64,000 nt of DNA from Ralstonia sp. SET104 (GCF_003851545.1 NZ_BHVX01000005.1:124001-188000), one strand, 5' to 3'; shown: positions 1 through 9,180, numbered from the stretch's first letter. The notes: generated from the letters alone by a model not told the origin. A program made the numbers and translations.

Positions 1-852
1 GATTACCACGGCAGCCCGTACGCCATTCTCAAGGGCCGCGCGATCATCTTCGTGCTGGCGTTGGCATTCAACCTGCTCGGCCATTCGTCGCCGGTGCTGG
101 GGCTGGCGCTTCTTGTGCTGATGGCGGCCGCATTTCCGTGGCTGCTGGTGCGCTCACTGCGCTTTCGCATGGCCAACTCGAGCTACCGCGGCCTGCGCTT
201 TGCCTTCACGGGTAAAGATGCCGAGGGCTATATGGTGTTTCTGGTGTGGCCGATCCTGAGCGTGTTCTCGCTGTACCTGCTGGCACCGCTGGCGCACCAG
301 CGCTTCAAGCGCTATCAGCATCGCAATACGCGCTTTGGTACGGCGGCGTTCGATTTTTCGGGCACACCCGGCAACTTCTACGGCATCTATCTGCGTGCGT
401 TCGGGTTGGCCATTCTTGCGGTTGTGGTGGCCGGTGTGTTGTCCATGCTGCTGGGCGTGTCGCTGGTCCGTGCGCCGGGCCCCGCGCAGATTCTCGGGCT
501 CATTGTGGTCGGCGTGTTCATGTATGCGTCGCTGCTGTTTCTGACGCCGTACGTTCTGGCTCAACTGCAGAACGTGATCTGGAACCACACCACGCTCGGT
601 GCACACCGGTTCCAGAGCCAGGTGAATGCCGGCAAGCTGTTCTGGATCTTCGTGTCGAACGCAATGTTGACCGTCATCACCATCGGTCTGTTCACGCCGT
701 TTGCACGTGTGCGAACAGCGCGTTACAAGCTCGGCTCGGTGACGATGCTCGCGGCGGGTTCGCTCGATACTTTCGTTGCCGGTGAGACCACCAAGGTGAG
801 CGCCCTGGGCGATGCCACGGTGGACTGGTACGACATCGATATCGCGCTGTAA
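1..852 (+). CDS. DUF898 (YjgN-like) multi-pass membrane protein, 5' end missing
   Basis: The reading frame is open from the first base of the window, so the start lies upstream; about 283 residues are visible. The protein is very hydrophobic, with roughly six membrane segments, and has the repeated pattern of DUF898/YjgN proteins: a phrase like RFKRYQHRNTRFG between membrane segments and an FTPFARVRTARYK block near the C-terminus. YjgN-family proteins are inner-membrane proteins of unknown function. The next gene, an M48 peptidase, starts 17 bp after the stop. DUF898-M48 pairs are known elsewhere and suggest a common role in envelope protein quality control, which is inference. Family assignment is fairly safe; function is unknown. 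Confidence 0.8.
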   Translation, partial: DYHGSPYAILKGRAIIFVLALAFNLLGHSSPVLGLALLVLMAAAFPWLLVRSLRFRMANSSYRGLRFAFTGKDAEGYMVFLVWPILSVFSLYLLAPLAHQRFKRYQHRNTRFGTAAFDFSGTPGNFYGIYLRAFGLAILAVVVAGVLSMLLGVSLVRAPGPAQILGLIVVGVFMYASLLFLTPYVLAQLQNVIWNHTTLGAHRFQSQVNAGKLFWIFVSNAMLTVITIGLFTPFARVRTARYKLGSVTMLAAGSLDTFVAGETTKVSALGDATVDWYDIDIAL

Positions 853-868
853 GGCAAAGGCAGGCGCC

Positions 869-1954
869 GTGATTCTCGCCACCTATTTCGACGGCCGCAC
901 CTCGCGCGCGCAACCCGTGCGCCTTGCCGTGGAGGCGGGCGAGGCGGTGTTGTTCGACCCCGACGGCACCGCGTTGCGCCACGCACCGCTTTCTACGCTG
1001 CGCGTGTCAGAGCGTGTCAAGCATGCGCCGCGCTTGATCACGTTCGAGGACGGCGCTTTCTGCGAGATCACGGACCCGGCCGAGCAGGCCGCGCTCAACG
1101 CACTGTTGCATCGCACTGGCTACCAGGAAGGCTGGGTGGTGCACGCGCAGAACAGCTGGAAGCTGGCGTTGGGCGCACTGGCGGCCATGGTGCTGGTGCT
1201 GGTGCTGGGGTATCGCTACGGTCTGCCGTGGGGCGCCAAGGTGGTGGCCGGCATGGTGCCGCAACGCGCAGAAGCGCAACTCGGGCGCAGCACGCTGTCC
1301 GCAATGGACGAGCGCTGGCTCAAGCCCAGCAAGCTGCCCGTCGCGCAGCAGGATCGCATTCGCGCACGCTTTGCGGCGTTGCACAGGCCGGCGCAGGCCA
1401 CGCATGCGTATCACATCGTTTTTCGTGATGGCGCCATCGGTGCCAATGCATTTGCGTTGCCCGGTGGCGACATTGTCGTGACCGATGCGCTGGTTAAGCT
1501 CGTGGGTGAGGGCGATGGCCTGACGGGCGTGCTGGCACACGAGGCCGGCCACGTTGAATATCGCCACGGGCTGCGTCAGGTGATCCAGTCATCGGCCATT
1601 GGGGCGACGGCCGCGCTGCTGTTTGGCGATGTGTCGACTATCTTGTCGGGCGTGCCGGCGGCGCTGCTGACGTTGCGCTATTCGCGCGACTACGAGCGTG
1701 ATGCTGATCACTATGCCGCACGGCTGCTGCAGGAGAACGGCTTGTCTGTCAGCGCGTTTGCCGATGTGCTGCAGGCATTGGAGGACACGCATGGCGGCAC
1801 GCGCAAGGCTGATGCTGCGAAACAATCCGATGCGGCCAGCGATGACGATGCCTCGGCGTTCTTCTCGTCGCACCCGCTCACGCGCGAGCGCATCGATACA
1901 CTGCGCCGCTTTGACCGCACCCACGGCGGCAGCGACAACAATGACGCGGACTGA
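869..1954 (+). CDS. M48-family membrane-anchored zinc metalloprotease
   Basis: The protein has 361 residues from a GTG start at 869. I chose that start because an AAAGG ribosome site sits about 8 bases upstream and any earlier start would overlap the previous gene. The N-terminal 90 residues form a small soluble domain. One membrane segment follows at about 95-115, then an M48 peptidase domain. The zinc and catalytic motif HEAGH is at about residues 224-228. A second conserved block, YERDADHYA near 275, supplies the third zinc ligand region. The family includes HtpX/Oma1/LoiP-type proteases that cleave membrane or periplasmic proteins. The gene is probably cotranscribed with the DUF898 gene just upstream. 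The actual substrate is not indicated by the sequence. Confidence 0.85.
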   Translation: MILATYFDGRTSRAQPVRLAVEAGEAVLFDPDGTALRHAPLSTLRVSERVKHAPRLITFEDGAFCEITDPAEQAALNALLHRTGYQEGWVVHAQNSWKLALGALAAMVLVLVLGYRYGLPWGAKVVAGMVPQRAEAQLGRSTLSAMDERWLKPSKLPVAQQDRIRARFAALHRPAQATHAYHIVFRDGAIGANAFALPGGDIVVTDALVKLVGEGDGLTGVLAHEAGHVEYRHGLRQVIQSSAIGATAALLFGDVSTILSGVPAALLTLRYSRDYERDADHYAARLLQENGLSVSAFADVLQALEDTHGGTRKADAAKQSDAASDDDASAFFSSHPLTRERIDTLRRFDRTHGGSDNNDAD

Positions 1955-2091
1955 CGCGTCGCACGCTCCGCCCGTCCTGCCCGTCCTGATCGTCCCGCTC
2001 GTCCAATTCCCGGCGGCTTCGTCATCCGTTTGATCGATTTCTCCTCTGTCTCGCGCCACCAAGAATGGTGGCAGAGGGGCGGGGGGACATC

Positions 2092-2538
2092 ATGCGACAC
2101 GCAGAATCAGGCGTCATGAACGCATTGGCGGGTGTGCTGCCGCCAACGCTTGTGCAACGGTTGCCGGATCGCATGATGGTGGTCCGTGTGTTCCGCTTCG
2201 GGGTCTCTGGTGTGGTCGCCACCGGTGTGCACGTGGCCATTGTCACCACACTTATCAACGGTTTCTCTGCCTCTCAGGTAACGGCTAATGGCGTAGCGTT
2301 CGTCTGCGCCAACGTCTGCTCGTACCTGCTCAACGCGCTGTGGAGCTTCTCGGCCACGCCGGCGCGTGCCAATTTCTTGCGCTTCTATGCCGTGTCACTG
2401 CTCTGCCTGGCGTTGACGCTCGCGATCTCGTGGCTGGCCCAGACGTTGGGCCTGAGCTACTGGGCGGGGCTCGCGGCCATCCTGTCGGTGGTGCCGCCGC
2501 TCACCTTTGTATTGCATCGGTTCTGGACGTTCCGCTAG
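2092..2538 (+). CDS. GtrA-like four-helix membrane protein
   Basis: This 148-residue protein has four hydrophobic helices and the GtrA-family layout: a RFGVSGVVATGVH first helix, an N-rich turn at the NAL(W)SF region, and the C-terminal basic HRFWTFR signature. GtrA proteins are thought to flip or help present undecaprenyl-phosphate-linked sugars made by a GtrB-type GT2 enzyme. A GtrB/ArnC-like GT2 gene occurs at 20289, so the pair may work together although 18 kb apart; this is inference. The ATG at 2092 follows a strong purine-rich site (GAGGGGCGGGGGG). An in-frame ATG at 2065 has a poorer site. The gene stands alone between the M48 gene and the tadG-like gene. Confidence 0.8.
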   Translation: MRHAESGVMNALAGVLPPTLVQRLPDRMMVVRVFRFGVSGVVATGVHVAIVTTLINGFSASQVTANGVAFVCANVCSYLLNALWSFSATPARANFLRFYAVSLLCLALTLAISWLAQTLGLSYWAGLAAILSVVPPLTFVLHRFWTFR

Positions 2539-2759
2539 CAGAGGGCCACATGGGCTGCCTGCACAAACCGCCCGCAATGCAAGCGACCAGGCGGCTTCGC
2601 GTTTCATCGCTGAATCATACCTACGGCCAGTTTCGGACTGCGTTTGTGGCAGCTACAACTGACGATAAGGGACGGGGAGACCTGCAAACGACCGGCGAGT
2701 CGGGGCAGGTAGTCAGTACAACGCCCGATAGCCATTCACACCGGCGGAGGCGAAGGCAT

Positions 2760-4004
2760 ATGCGTGCGCATACCAAACAGAGAGAACGAGGGGCGGTGCT
2801 CCCGATGGTCGGCCTGATCCTTGCCGTGTTGCTGGGGATGGCGGGCCTGGTGATCGACTTGAGCGGCTTGTTTGTGGCCAAGACGGAGCTTCAGTCAGCG
2901 GTGGATAGCTGCGCCTTGTCTGCGGCGCAGGAACTGGATGGTGCATCGGACGCGCTGACACGGGCGACCAGTGCCGGGTTGACGGCGGGCAATGCGAACC
3001 GTGTGGTCTACCAGGCATCCTCCGCATCGCTGGCCAATGCTGACGTTACGTTCAGCACGGCGCTGAACGGCACCTACAGTGCGGCCGGCGTGGCGTCCAA
3101 CTCGTCGAGCTACGTCAAGTGCGCGCACACCAAGAGCGGGATCACGGCGCGCCTGATCAAGTTCGTTGGTGGCGCTACCAGCAACGCTGTTGCTGCGCTG
3201 GCGGTGGCCACGCGTGTGCATGCACAGAGCACATGCCCGATTCCGGTGGGCCTGCTCCCGAAATCCGGCGGCACGGCACCCAATTACGGTTTCCAGATTG
3301 GTGAGTGGGTCAGCATGCTCTATGCCGGCGGCTCCGTCACACCTGGGGAGATGGGTTGGTACAACCTCGACGGCTCCACCAATGCCAACGAGACCAAAAC
3401 CGAAATGGATCAGGGCTACTGCAACTCCAGGGTCGGCGATCAGTTGGGCACACCTGGTGCGAAAGTATCCGTTGACGACAACTGGAACGGGCGCTTTGGT
3501 ATCTACAAGAACAAGTCCAACGCGTCGCAATTGCAGCCCGATTTCACGGGCTATTCCTACACGTCGAGCAACTGGACGAACACCGTGCCGCAGAACGCGT
3601 ACAGCGGCACACCGGCATCGGGCTCGGACAAGAGCGCTGCCAACTTCAAGAGCAAACGGCTTGCCTACGCCAACTACGACGACACCGGTACGAGCGTCAA
3701 CGGCGGCGACAAGATCACCGGGCTCAACGTCAACGGCGGCTACAAGAACCTCGCCACCAGCGGGAACAGCGGCGACCTTGCCACCTACGGCGTGAACCGG
3801 CGCATCGTCCTGGTGCCCGTGCTTTCCGCCTCGTCGAAGATCATCGACTACGCCTGCATGCTGATGCTGCAGCCCATTGACGGCGTCCACAACACGCCGC
3901 AGTTCGAGTTTCTGGGCAACGCAGGCAGCACCAGCAGCCCATGCTCACCCAGTGGTCTGGCTGGGGGCAGCGCAGGCCCTCTGGTTCCGGCACTGGTGCA
4001 ATAG
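2760..4004 (+). CDS. tadG: TadG-like pilus assembly protein (Tad domain)
   Basis: The protein has 414 residues. The N-terminus carries a short basic stretch, then RGAVLPMVGLILAVLLGMAG and an acidic DLSGLFVAKTELQSAVD segment, the Tad/TadG N-terminal signature found on proteins of the Flp pilus system. One membrane helix lies at about 13-35; the rest is predicted extracytoplasmic and rich in Gly, Ser, Thr and Asn. Four or more cysteines could form disulfides. The ATG at 2760 has GGAGGCGAAGG just upstream; the frame extends further 5' but nothing there resembles protein. It heads a three-gene plus-strand set (tadG, tadE, tadF-like) facing the main Tad operon. TadG is thought to act with TadE/F as minor pseudopilins or assembly factors. 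Confidence 0.85.
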   Translation: MRAHTKQRERGAVLPMVGLILAVLLGMAGLVIDLSGLFVAKTELQSAVDSCALSAAQELDGASDALTRATSAGLTAGNANRVVYQASSASLANADVTFSTALNGTYSAAGVASNSSSYVKCAHTKSGITARLIKFVGGATSNAVAALAVATRVHAQSTCPIPVGLLPKSGGTAPNYGFQIGEWVSMLYAGGSVTPGEMGWYNLDGSTNANETKTEMDQGYCNSRVGDQLGTPGAKVSVDDNWNGRFGIYKNKSNASQLQPDFTGYSYTSSNWTNTVPQNAYSGTPASGSDKSAANFKSKRLAYANYDDTGTSVNGGDKITGLNVNGGYKNLATSGNSGDLATYGVNRRIVLVPVLSASSKIIDYACMLMLQPIDGVHNTPQFEFLGNAGSTSSPCSPSGLAGGSAGPLVPALVQ

Positions 4005-4013
4005 GAGCGCGCC

Positions 4014-4535
4014 ATGAAGACACGACAACGAGAGCGAGTGTCGCAACGTCAGCGTCAGCGTGGCGTGGCACTGGTTGAACTGGCCATCATGCTCAGCCTG
4101 CTGCTGGCCATCACCTTTGCGGTGACGGAGTTTGGCCGGGCCATCTACACGTACAACACCCTGGCCAAGGCCGCACGAGATGCCACCCGCTACCTGAGCA
4201 CGCAAGCCGCCGGCAGCACGACCTCCTATACAACGGCAACGAATCTGGCGGTCTACGGCACGCCGACGGTCGGTAGCACGCAAGCGCCGCTGGCGCCGGG
4301 GTTGACGTCGAGCATGGTCTTCATCTGCGATGCATCCAACACGAGCTGCACGTCCAACATTGCGCAAGGGACCAACCCGGCCATCAATACCGTCACCGTC
4401 ACGATCTCGGGCTACACGTTCAATCCGGTGATCGACATGATGGCGTTTCTGCGCTTCTACGCGGGCGGCAAAGGGTCGATCACCTCGTTCCCGTTTGGGA
4501 ACATCTCAGTGACCATGAGGCAGTCCTATGAATAA
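4014..4535 (+). CDS. tadE: TadE-like pseudopilin
   Basis: A protein of 173 residues with a basic N-terminus (many Arg/Gln), then RGVALVELAIMLSLLLAITF, the TadE-type prepilin-like helix with the conserved Glu five residues after the probable cleavage region. A FGRAIYTYNTLAKAARDATRY block follows, typical of TadE/TadE-like proteins. In Aggregatibacter TadE and TadF are pseudopilins processed by TadV; a TadV gene is present at 15395. The start lies 9 bp after the tadG-like stop and the 3' end overlaps the next gene by 8 bp, so the three genes are very likely translated from one mRNA. Two cysteines in the distal domain (around CDASNTSC) may form a disulfide. Confidence 0.82.
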   Translation: MKTRQRERVSQRQRQRGVALVELAIMLSLLLAITFAVTEFGRAIYTYNTLAKAARDATRYLSTQAAGSTTSYTTATNLAVYGTPTVGSTQAPLAPGLTSSMVFICDASNTSCTSNIAQGTNPAINTVTVTISGYTFNPVIDMMAFLRFYAGGKGSITSFPFGNISVTMRQSYE

Positions 4536-4974
4536 GCATCAGAAAGGAACGACGGCGGTTGAGTTCGCCATTGTGGTGGCGCTCTTTCTGACGATGCTGC
4601 TTGGCATCCTCGACTTTGGGCGCATTCTCTTTACCTGGAACGCCGTGGGTGAGGCGACGCGCTGGGGCGCGCGACAGGCGGTGGTGTGCGGGCAGGGATC
4701 GACCTCTGTGTTGAGCAAGATGCAGACCATTCTGCCGACGCTCACGTCTGCGAATGTGTCAGTGCAGTGGTACGACACCAGTGGCGCGGTGAGCACCAGT
4801 TGTGATGCTACGAGCTGTGGCGGTGTCGCAGTCAGCGTGACTGGGATGACGGTAGCGCCTTACTCGCCGGCCACCTGGATTGGATTTTCGCGGCTGGCTG
4901 TGCCGGGGTTTTCCACTTACTTGCCGCGGGAGATCATGGGGCAGGATCCCAATAGCAGTGGTGTTTGCTCCTGA
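4528..4974 (+). CDS. TadE/TadF-like pseudopilin
   Basis: This 148-residue protein has a short basic leader, then KGTTAVEFAIVVALFLTMLL, a prepilin-type helix with Glu in the expected position, followed by GILDFGRILFTWNAVGEATRWGARQA, the TadE-family block. It overlaps the upstream tadE gene by 8 bp in a different frame, indicating translational coupling. The C-terminal half contains four or five cysteines in two close pairs (for example CDATSCGG). It probably fills the TadF slot of the Flp pilus system, but TadE and TadF cannot be told apart confidently by eye. After its stop comes a gene-free, repeat-containing stretch before the convergent tadC end. Confidence 0.78.
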   Translation: MNKHQKGTTAVEFAIVVALFLTMLLGILDFGRILFTWNAVGEATRWGARQAVVCGQGSTSVLSKMQTILPTLTSANVSVQWYDTSGAVSTSCDATSCGGVAVSVTGMTVAPYSPATWIGFSRLAVPGFSTYLPREIMGQDPNSSGVCS

Positions 4975-5034
4975 GGTTTCTTGTCTTGTTGCTGGTCTGG
5001 TTTGCTGTTTCTGTTTCTTGTTGGGGGATGGGCT

Positions 5035-5130
5035 GCTTGGTGGCCCATCCTCTTTTTCATTCCCTGCCGGGGCTGACGTACTTTCTTTGTGTTGCCACAG
5101 AAAGGCAGCAAAGCAAGGCGCCATCCTGGG
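5035..5130 (+). repeat. Dispersed hairpin module, copy A
   Basis: The stretch runs from GGTGGCCCATCC through CCCTGCCGGGGCTGAC and ACTTTCTTTG to AAGGCGCC. It matches the reverse complement of 31305-31405 over most of its length with scattered differences. The inverted repeat is ACTTTCTTTG at 5080-5089 against CACAGAAAGG at 5096-5105, with two mismatches; the other copy is perfect. It follows the 3' end of the tadE/F genes and could act in transcription termination or mRNA 3'-end protection. Confidence 0.7.
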
Positions 5131-5209
5131 CAGACACGGCCAAACCGGCCGTGCACCACCCGTGGCGCTGTGTGCTCGCGCTGGCCCAAGCTCAAACTTC
5201 GTGATTGAA

Positions 5210-5450
5210 GTTCAGAACCCCAAAGTCGCAGTTCCAGAACCTCTACCTCGGGGTTCAGAACTTCAGGGTTGAGGTTCAGAACCCCAATGTCAGGGTTCAG
5301 AACCCAGAGGTAGAGGTTCCAGAACCCCGAAGCCGGCGTTCAGAACCTCCAAGGCGAAGTCCAGAACCTCCAAGGCGAAGTCCAGACCCTTGAACGCGGG
5401 CGCTGACTTCGAAGTCGACGTGCGCAGACGCAATGCCGCTGTACAAGGCA
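5210..5450 (+). repeat. Nine-unit 21-22 bp palindrome array plus conserved tail, copy A
   Basis: Units begin at 5210, 5231, 5253, 5274, 5295, 5316, 5338, 5359 and 5380. Each starts with the dyad GTTCAGAAC or a variant (GTTCCAGAAC, GTCCAGAAC). Two units carrying the extra C are 22 bp; most others are 21 bp, close to two helical turns, so the dyads lie on one face of the DNA. The array ends in GCTGACTTCGAAGTCGAC at about 5402, which contains the perfect 12-bp palindrome GACTTCGAAGTC, followed by GCGCAGACGCAATGCCGCTG. A four-unit copy with the same tail occurs at 30985-31115 in the same orientation. No protein, CRISPR or transposon logic explains it. Confidence 0.8.
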
Positions 5451-5698
5451 TGACAGGCATACCGCCAGGTTCCATTCTTAGCGGAAGGCGAGACCCAAGC
5501 GGTGCACCATCTACGCTCGCACAACAATCCACAAGACCTTGAACAGATTCCGGGCCGGGTCGCCCAAGCCCAACCAGCCACCGGGATACAAAGGAAAAAA
5601 CCCGGCGCGCGTCCGGGAACAGGACCACCGCGCTAGCACATACGCCAGGTGATAGTCCGGGGGCCTTTACTGCCAGTTATCTTTGCGCGCGTGTGTCG

Positions 5699-6661
5699 TC
5701 AGCCTCCAGAGCCTGTCATGGTCGGCAGCAGCACACGGTAGATCTGGATGAACGCTGGGCCGAGCAACACCAGCAGCAGCGTCGGGAAGATGAAGAAGAT
5801 CAGCGGGAAGAGCAGCTTCAGCGCAATCTTTGCGGCCTGTTCTTCGGCACGCATGCGGCGCTTGGTGCGCAGCATGTCGGACAGCACGCGCAGCGAGTCC
5901 GCAAGGCTGGTACCAAAACGGTCTGCCTGGATCAGCATTGACGCAAACCGGTCGACGTCTTCTACACCGGTGCGCAGCGCCAGGTTGGTGAGCGCTTTTT
6001 CCTTGGGAAACCCGGAGCGCAGTTCCAGCAGCGTGAGCTCCATTTCTTCGGCCATCACGGGGCAGCGCAGTGCGAGTTCGTCCGACACGCGCATCATGGC
6101 GGCGTCCAGGCCGAGCCCGGCTTCCACGCATACCGTGAGCAGGTCGAGCATGTCGGGAAACTCCTCAAACACGTCGCGCTGACGATGTTCGACCTTGCGT
6201 GCCAGTGCCGCATTGGGCAGGTAGTACCCGATGGCGCTCAGCAGCCCCAGAACAGCCAGGACCACCTCCTGGCCGTGATGTTCCGGCCGGCTGCTCAGCA
6301 CCAGCAGCGCCGCCAGCGGGAAGAGGATCGCCAGCACCGTCTTCACGCCAAAGTAGAGCGACGGCGCCCACGGTTGCCGCCAGCCGGCATTCATGAAGCG
6401 GATGCGCAGTTGCGAGTTCTCCCAGCCGTCTTTGGGCAACGACAGTTGCGAGACCGGTTTGGCCCAGGTGGCCAGTTTCTCTACCCAGGCATGGTCGGAG
6501 CCGCCAGCCAGGTCTGCGCCTACGGTCTGGCCGCCGATCTGTTGCACCCGACCGCGTGCGCGGTTCGCAGAGAACAGATGCAGGATCCCAAGTGCGCCGC
6601 CAAAGGCAGCCACGAAGATCAGGGCCAGGATGAAATACTGATCGGAATAGAGCGCTTGCAT
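5699..6661 (-). CDS. tadC: Tad pilus inner-membrane platform protein TadC
   Basis: This 320-residue protein has an N-terminal membrane segment, a central pair of hydrophobic segments and the type II secretion F-domain (T2SSF) in the C-terminal half, with the family phrase EFPDMLDLLTVCVEAGLGLDAAM and a LTNLALRTGVEDVDRFASML block. The C-terminus ends with a strong membrane helix pair (LLFPLIFFIFPTLLLVLLG). TadC and TadB form the inner-membrane platform on which the TadA ATPase drives Flp pilus assembly. The start is supported by a GGGGGGAG site. It lies 74 bp after tadB and is the last gene of the visible operon; no TadD-like TPR gene follows. Confidence 0.92.
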   Translation of the reverse strand: MQALYSDQYFILALIFVAAFGGALGILHLFSANRARGRVQQIGGQTVGADLAGGSDHAWVEKLATWAKPVSQLSLPKDGWENSQLRIRFMNAGWRQPWAPSLYFGVKTVLAILFPLAALLVLSSRPEHHGQEVVLAVLGLLSAIGYYLPNAALARKVEHRQRDVFEEFPDMLDLLTVCVEAGLGLDAAMMRVSDELALRCPVMAEEMELTLLELRSGFPKEKALTNLALRTGVEDVDRFASMLIQADRFGTSLADSLRVLSDMLRTKRRMRAEEQAAKIALKLLFPLIFFIFPTLLLVLLGPAFIQIYRVLLPTMTGSGG

Positions 6662-6735
6662 GATCGTCTCCCCCCAAGAAAACGAAGTCGCGTTGTCAGG
6701 TCAGGTCATCAGTCGTGCTGTATGTCGCACGTTCG

Positions 6736-7713
6736 TCAGACCCGGATGCGGATGATCTTGCGCATCCAGATCAGCCCCATCACCATGTTGAACAGCGCCA
6801 GGCCAATCATCTTCAGGCCCATCGGGTCTGTCCACAGCACCTTCATGAAGTCCGGATTGACGATGAGGATCATGCCGGCCGTGCAGAAGGGCAGCAGCCC
6901 GAGAATCCATGCCGACAGACGCCCCTCGGCTGACAGGACGCGGATCTTGTCGTACAGCTTCAGGCGCTCGCGCACGAGGTTGCCGATGGTGTCGAGAATC
7001 TCAGCCAGGTTGCCGCCGCTTTCGCGCTGGATGAGCACGGCAATCACGAAGTAGCGCAGGTCATTCACGGGCACCCGCTTGGCGAGGTTGGTCAAGGCTT
7101 CGTCAAGCGGCACGCCGTAGTTGATCTCTTCGAATGCGGTGCGGAACTCAGGGCCCATCGGCTCTTTGATCTCCTGCCCGACCATGCCCAGCGCGCTGGC
7201 GAAGGAATGGCCGGCGCGCAGCGCACGCGCAATCATGTCTACCGCGTCGGGAAGCTGTGCTTCGAGCTTCTTCAGGCGTTTGTGCCGCAGCGATGCGATG
7301 TGCAAGAGCGGCAGTGCAGACGCGAGCAGCGCACCCGCCGTCACGATGCCAAACGGGACTGGCAGCAACGCACCCACCGCCAGTACGCCAACGCCAATCA
7401 CGGCGGTGTACCCCAGGAGCTGTGCGACCGACCAGGCGCTGCCGGATTGCTCCAGCCAGCGGTCGACCATGCTCACGCGGGGCAGGCTCATCAACCAGCG
7501 CTGGAACTGGGGTGATTCGCTCAGCAGGCGCTTCTTGAGAATCGAGAGCTGTTCGGTGCCGACATGCCCCCCCGCGGACAGCGCGCGGATGCGGGCATCA
7601 ACGCGCTTGGCCTCGGGGCCGTGGTAGTTGTTCCACCACTGGTAGGCCCCCTCGATGCAGAGCACGACGGCCGCGAACAGCAGGATTGCGAACGCGTAGA
7701 AGATTTCGTTCAT
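6736..7713 (-). CDS. tadB: Tad pilus inner-membrane platform protein TadB
   Basis: The 325-residue protein begins with one membrane helix, has two central helices (about 95-140) and carries the T2SSF domain with the sequence LPDAVDMIARALRAGHSFASAL and VNDLRYFVIAVLIQRESGGNLAEIL, the standard TadB/GspF-like hallmark. It ends with two further membrane helices. It pairs with TadC as the inner-membrane core of the Flp pilus machine. It starts 63 bp downstream of tadA on the same strand. Length and domain layout are normal for TadB, and nothing unusual is seen. Confidence 0.92.
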   Translation of the reverse strand: MNEIFYAFAILLFAAVVLCIEGAYQWWNNYHGPEAKRVDARIRALSAGGHVGTEQLSILKKRLLSESPQFQRWLMSLPRVSMVDRWLEQSGSAWSVAQLLGYTAVIGVGVLAVGALLPVPFGIVTAGALLASALPLLHIASLRHKRLKKLEAQLPDAVDMIARALRAGHSFASALGMVGQEIKEPMGPEFRTAFEEINYGVPLDEALTNLAKRVPVNDLRYFVIAVLIQRESGGNLAEILDTIGNLVRERLKLYDKIRVLSAEGRLSAWILGLLPFCTAGMILIVNPDFMKVLWTDPMGLKMIGLALFNMVMGLIWMRKIIRIRV

Positions 7714-7776
7714 TTAGGGTGCCCCCGTTTCTGGATCGCGCGTGGATCAGGCTTGCAGTGGCTCTGGTGTCAACCG

Positions 7777-9141
7777 CTAAGCCTCGAAATGCCTTGCAGG
7801 GTCGAAGGTCTCATCCGGCAAGCCCACCCCGAACACGCGCAGCCGTTCGGCAAATTTCGGATAGACCCCCGTGGCGCGAAAGTGCCCCTTGACCGCGCCG
7901 TCTTGCGCAATGCCCGTGCGCTGGAAGGTGAAGATCTCTTGCATGTTGATGACATCACCTTCCATGCCGGTGATCTCCTGAATGCTGATCACCTTGCGAC
8001 GCCCGTCGGTCAGCCGTGCCACCTGGATGATCACCGTGATGGCCGAGGCGATCTGCTGCCGGATCGTCTTGGGCGGCAGGTTCAGGCCCGCCATGTTCAC
8101 CATGTTTTCCATGCGGGTCAGAGCATCGCGCGGGGTGTTGGCGTGCACGGTGGTGAGCGAGCCTTCGTGGCCGGTGTTCATGGCGTTGAGCATGTCCAGG
8201 GCCTCGCCGCCACGCACTTCGCCCAGGAGGATGCGGTCCGGCCGCATGCGCAGGGCGTTGCGCACCAATGCGCGCTGCGTGATCTCGCCCTTGCCCTCGA
8301 TGTTGGGCGGGCGCGTTTCCAGGCGCAGCACGTGTGGCTGGCGCAACTGCAGCTCAGCGGCATCTTCAATGGTGACCATCCGCTCGTCGGCCGGAATGAA
8401 GCCCGAGAGGATGTTCAGCAGCGTCGTCTTGCCGCTGCCCGTGCCGCCCGACACCAGCACGTTCACCTTGGCTTGCGACAGCGCTTGCATCAGCTTGGCC
8501 ATGGGCGGCGTGAGTGTCTTGAGTTCGATCAGGTCAGACACCTGCAGCGGGTTGGTCGCAAACCGGCGGATCGACAGCAGCGGCCCATCGATGGCCGAAG
8601 GCGGAATGATGGCGTTCACCCGCGAGCCGTCGGGCAGGCGCGCATCCACCATCGGGCTGGTTTCGTCAATGCGGCGGCCCACGCGCGATACGATCTTCTC
8701 GATCACCTTCATCAGGTGCGCATCGTCGTAGAACGTGACGTCGGTGAGTTCCAGCTTGCCGCGCCGTTCAACGTAGACCTGCTTGGCCGTGTTGACCAGG
8801 ATGTCGGATACCGTCGGATCGTGCAGCAGCGGCTCGAGCGGGCCGAAGCCGAACATCTCGTCATACACATCGGTGGTCATCTGCCGGCGCTCGGTATCGT
8901 TGAGCAGCAGCTTTTCCTCGTCGATGATGTTGTTGACCAGGGTGCCGATCTCGTGGCGCACCTGCTCGGTCGGGAAGCGGGCCAGCCGTTCCAGATCCAC
9001 GCGGTCCAGCACCACCTCGTGCACGGTTTTCTTGAAGTCCCGGTAGGCCGGATGGCCCGCCACCTTATGGTGTTGCGGCGTGTGTCCGTTCATGGACAGC
9101 GGTGCGTGGTCCGGGCGGGAGAGTTGTTCGCGGATCGACAT
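7777..9141 (-). CDS. tadA: Tad pilus assembly ATPase TadA/CpaF
   Basis: This is a 454-residue secretion ATPase of the GspE/VirB11-like CpaF family. The N-terminal domain (about 35-200) is followed by Walker [10 protein letters not shown] (232-240), an Asp box [10 protein letters not shown] (257-266), Walker [12 protein letters not shown] (304-314) and the His box [13 protein letters not shown] (323-335). It hydrolyses ATP in the cytoplasm as a hexamer to power pilin polymerisation and possibly retraction. All catalytic motifs are intact. A GGAG site precedes the ATG. The gene follows tadZ by 39 bp and precedes tadB by 63 bp, the usual order. Confidence 0.96.
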   Translation of the reverse strand: MSIREQLSRPDHAPLSMNGHTPQHHKVAGHPAYRDFKKTVHEVVLDRVDLERLARFPTEQVRHEIGTLVNNIIDEEKLLLNDTERRQMTTDVYDEMFGFGPLEPLLHDPTVSDILVNTAKQVYVERRGKLELTDVTFYDDAHLMKVIEKIVSRVGRRIDETSPMVDARLPDGSRVNAIIPPSAIDGPLLSIRRFATNPLQVSDLIELKTLTPPMAKLMQALSQAKVNVLVSGGTGSGKTTLLNILSGFIPADERMVTIEDAAELQLRQPHVLRLETRPPNIEGKGEITQRALVRNALRMRPDRILLGEVRGGEALDMLNAMNTGHEGSLTTVHANTPRDALTRMENMVNMAGLNLPPKTIRQQIASAITVIIQVARLTDGRRKVISIQEITGMEGDVINMQEIFTFQRTGIAQDGAVKGHFRATGVYPKFAERLRVFGVGLPDETFDPARHFEA

Positions 9142-9180
9142 GGTGGGCTCCGTCTGACTGGCGAAATGGACAGGAGAAAC

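Larger units (their letters stand above)
4975..5698. other. Gene-free repeat region between convergent tadF-like and tadC
   Basis: About 720 bp without a convincing gene. Short open frames exist on both strands but show no recognisable domain and their composition follows the repeats. The stretch holds a degenerate hairpin module (about 5035-5130), a nine-unit array of 21-22 bp repeats (5210-5401) with a conserved tail (5402-5450), and then unremarkable sequence to the end of tadC. The same three modules reappear between the convergent genes at 30945-31433, so this is a dispersed intergenic element and not random drift. Confidence 0.75.

Noticed and set aside
5205-5393. A protein of heptad-like VQNPxV repeats translated from the array
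   Set aside because: The 22-bp units break the frame, there is no start with a ribosome site, and copy B would encode an unrelated end; DNA symmetry explains the pattern better.
5210-5401. A CRISPR array
   Set aside because: Units are only 21-22 bp with no unique spacers of CRISPR length, and no cas genes are present.
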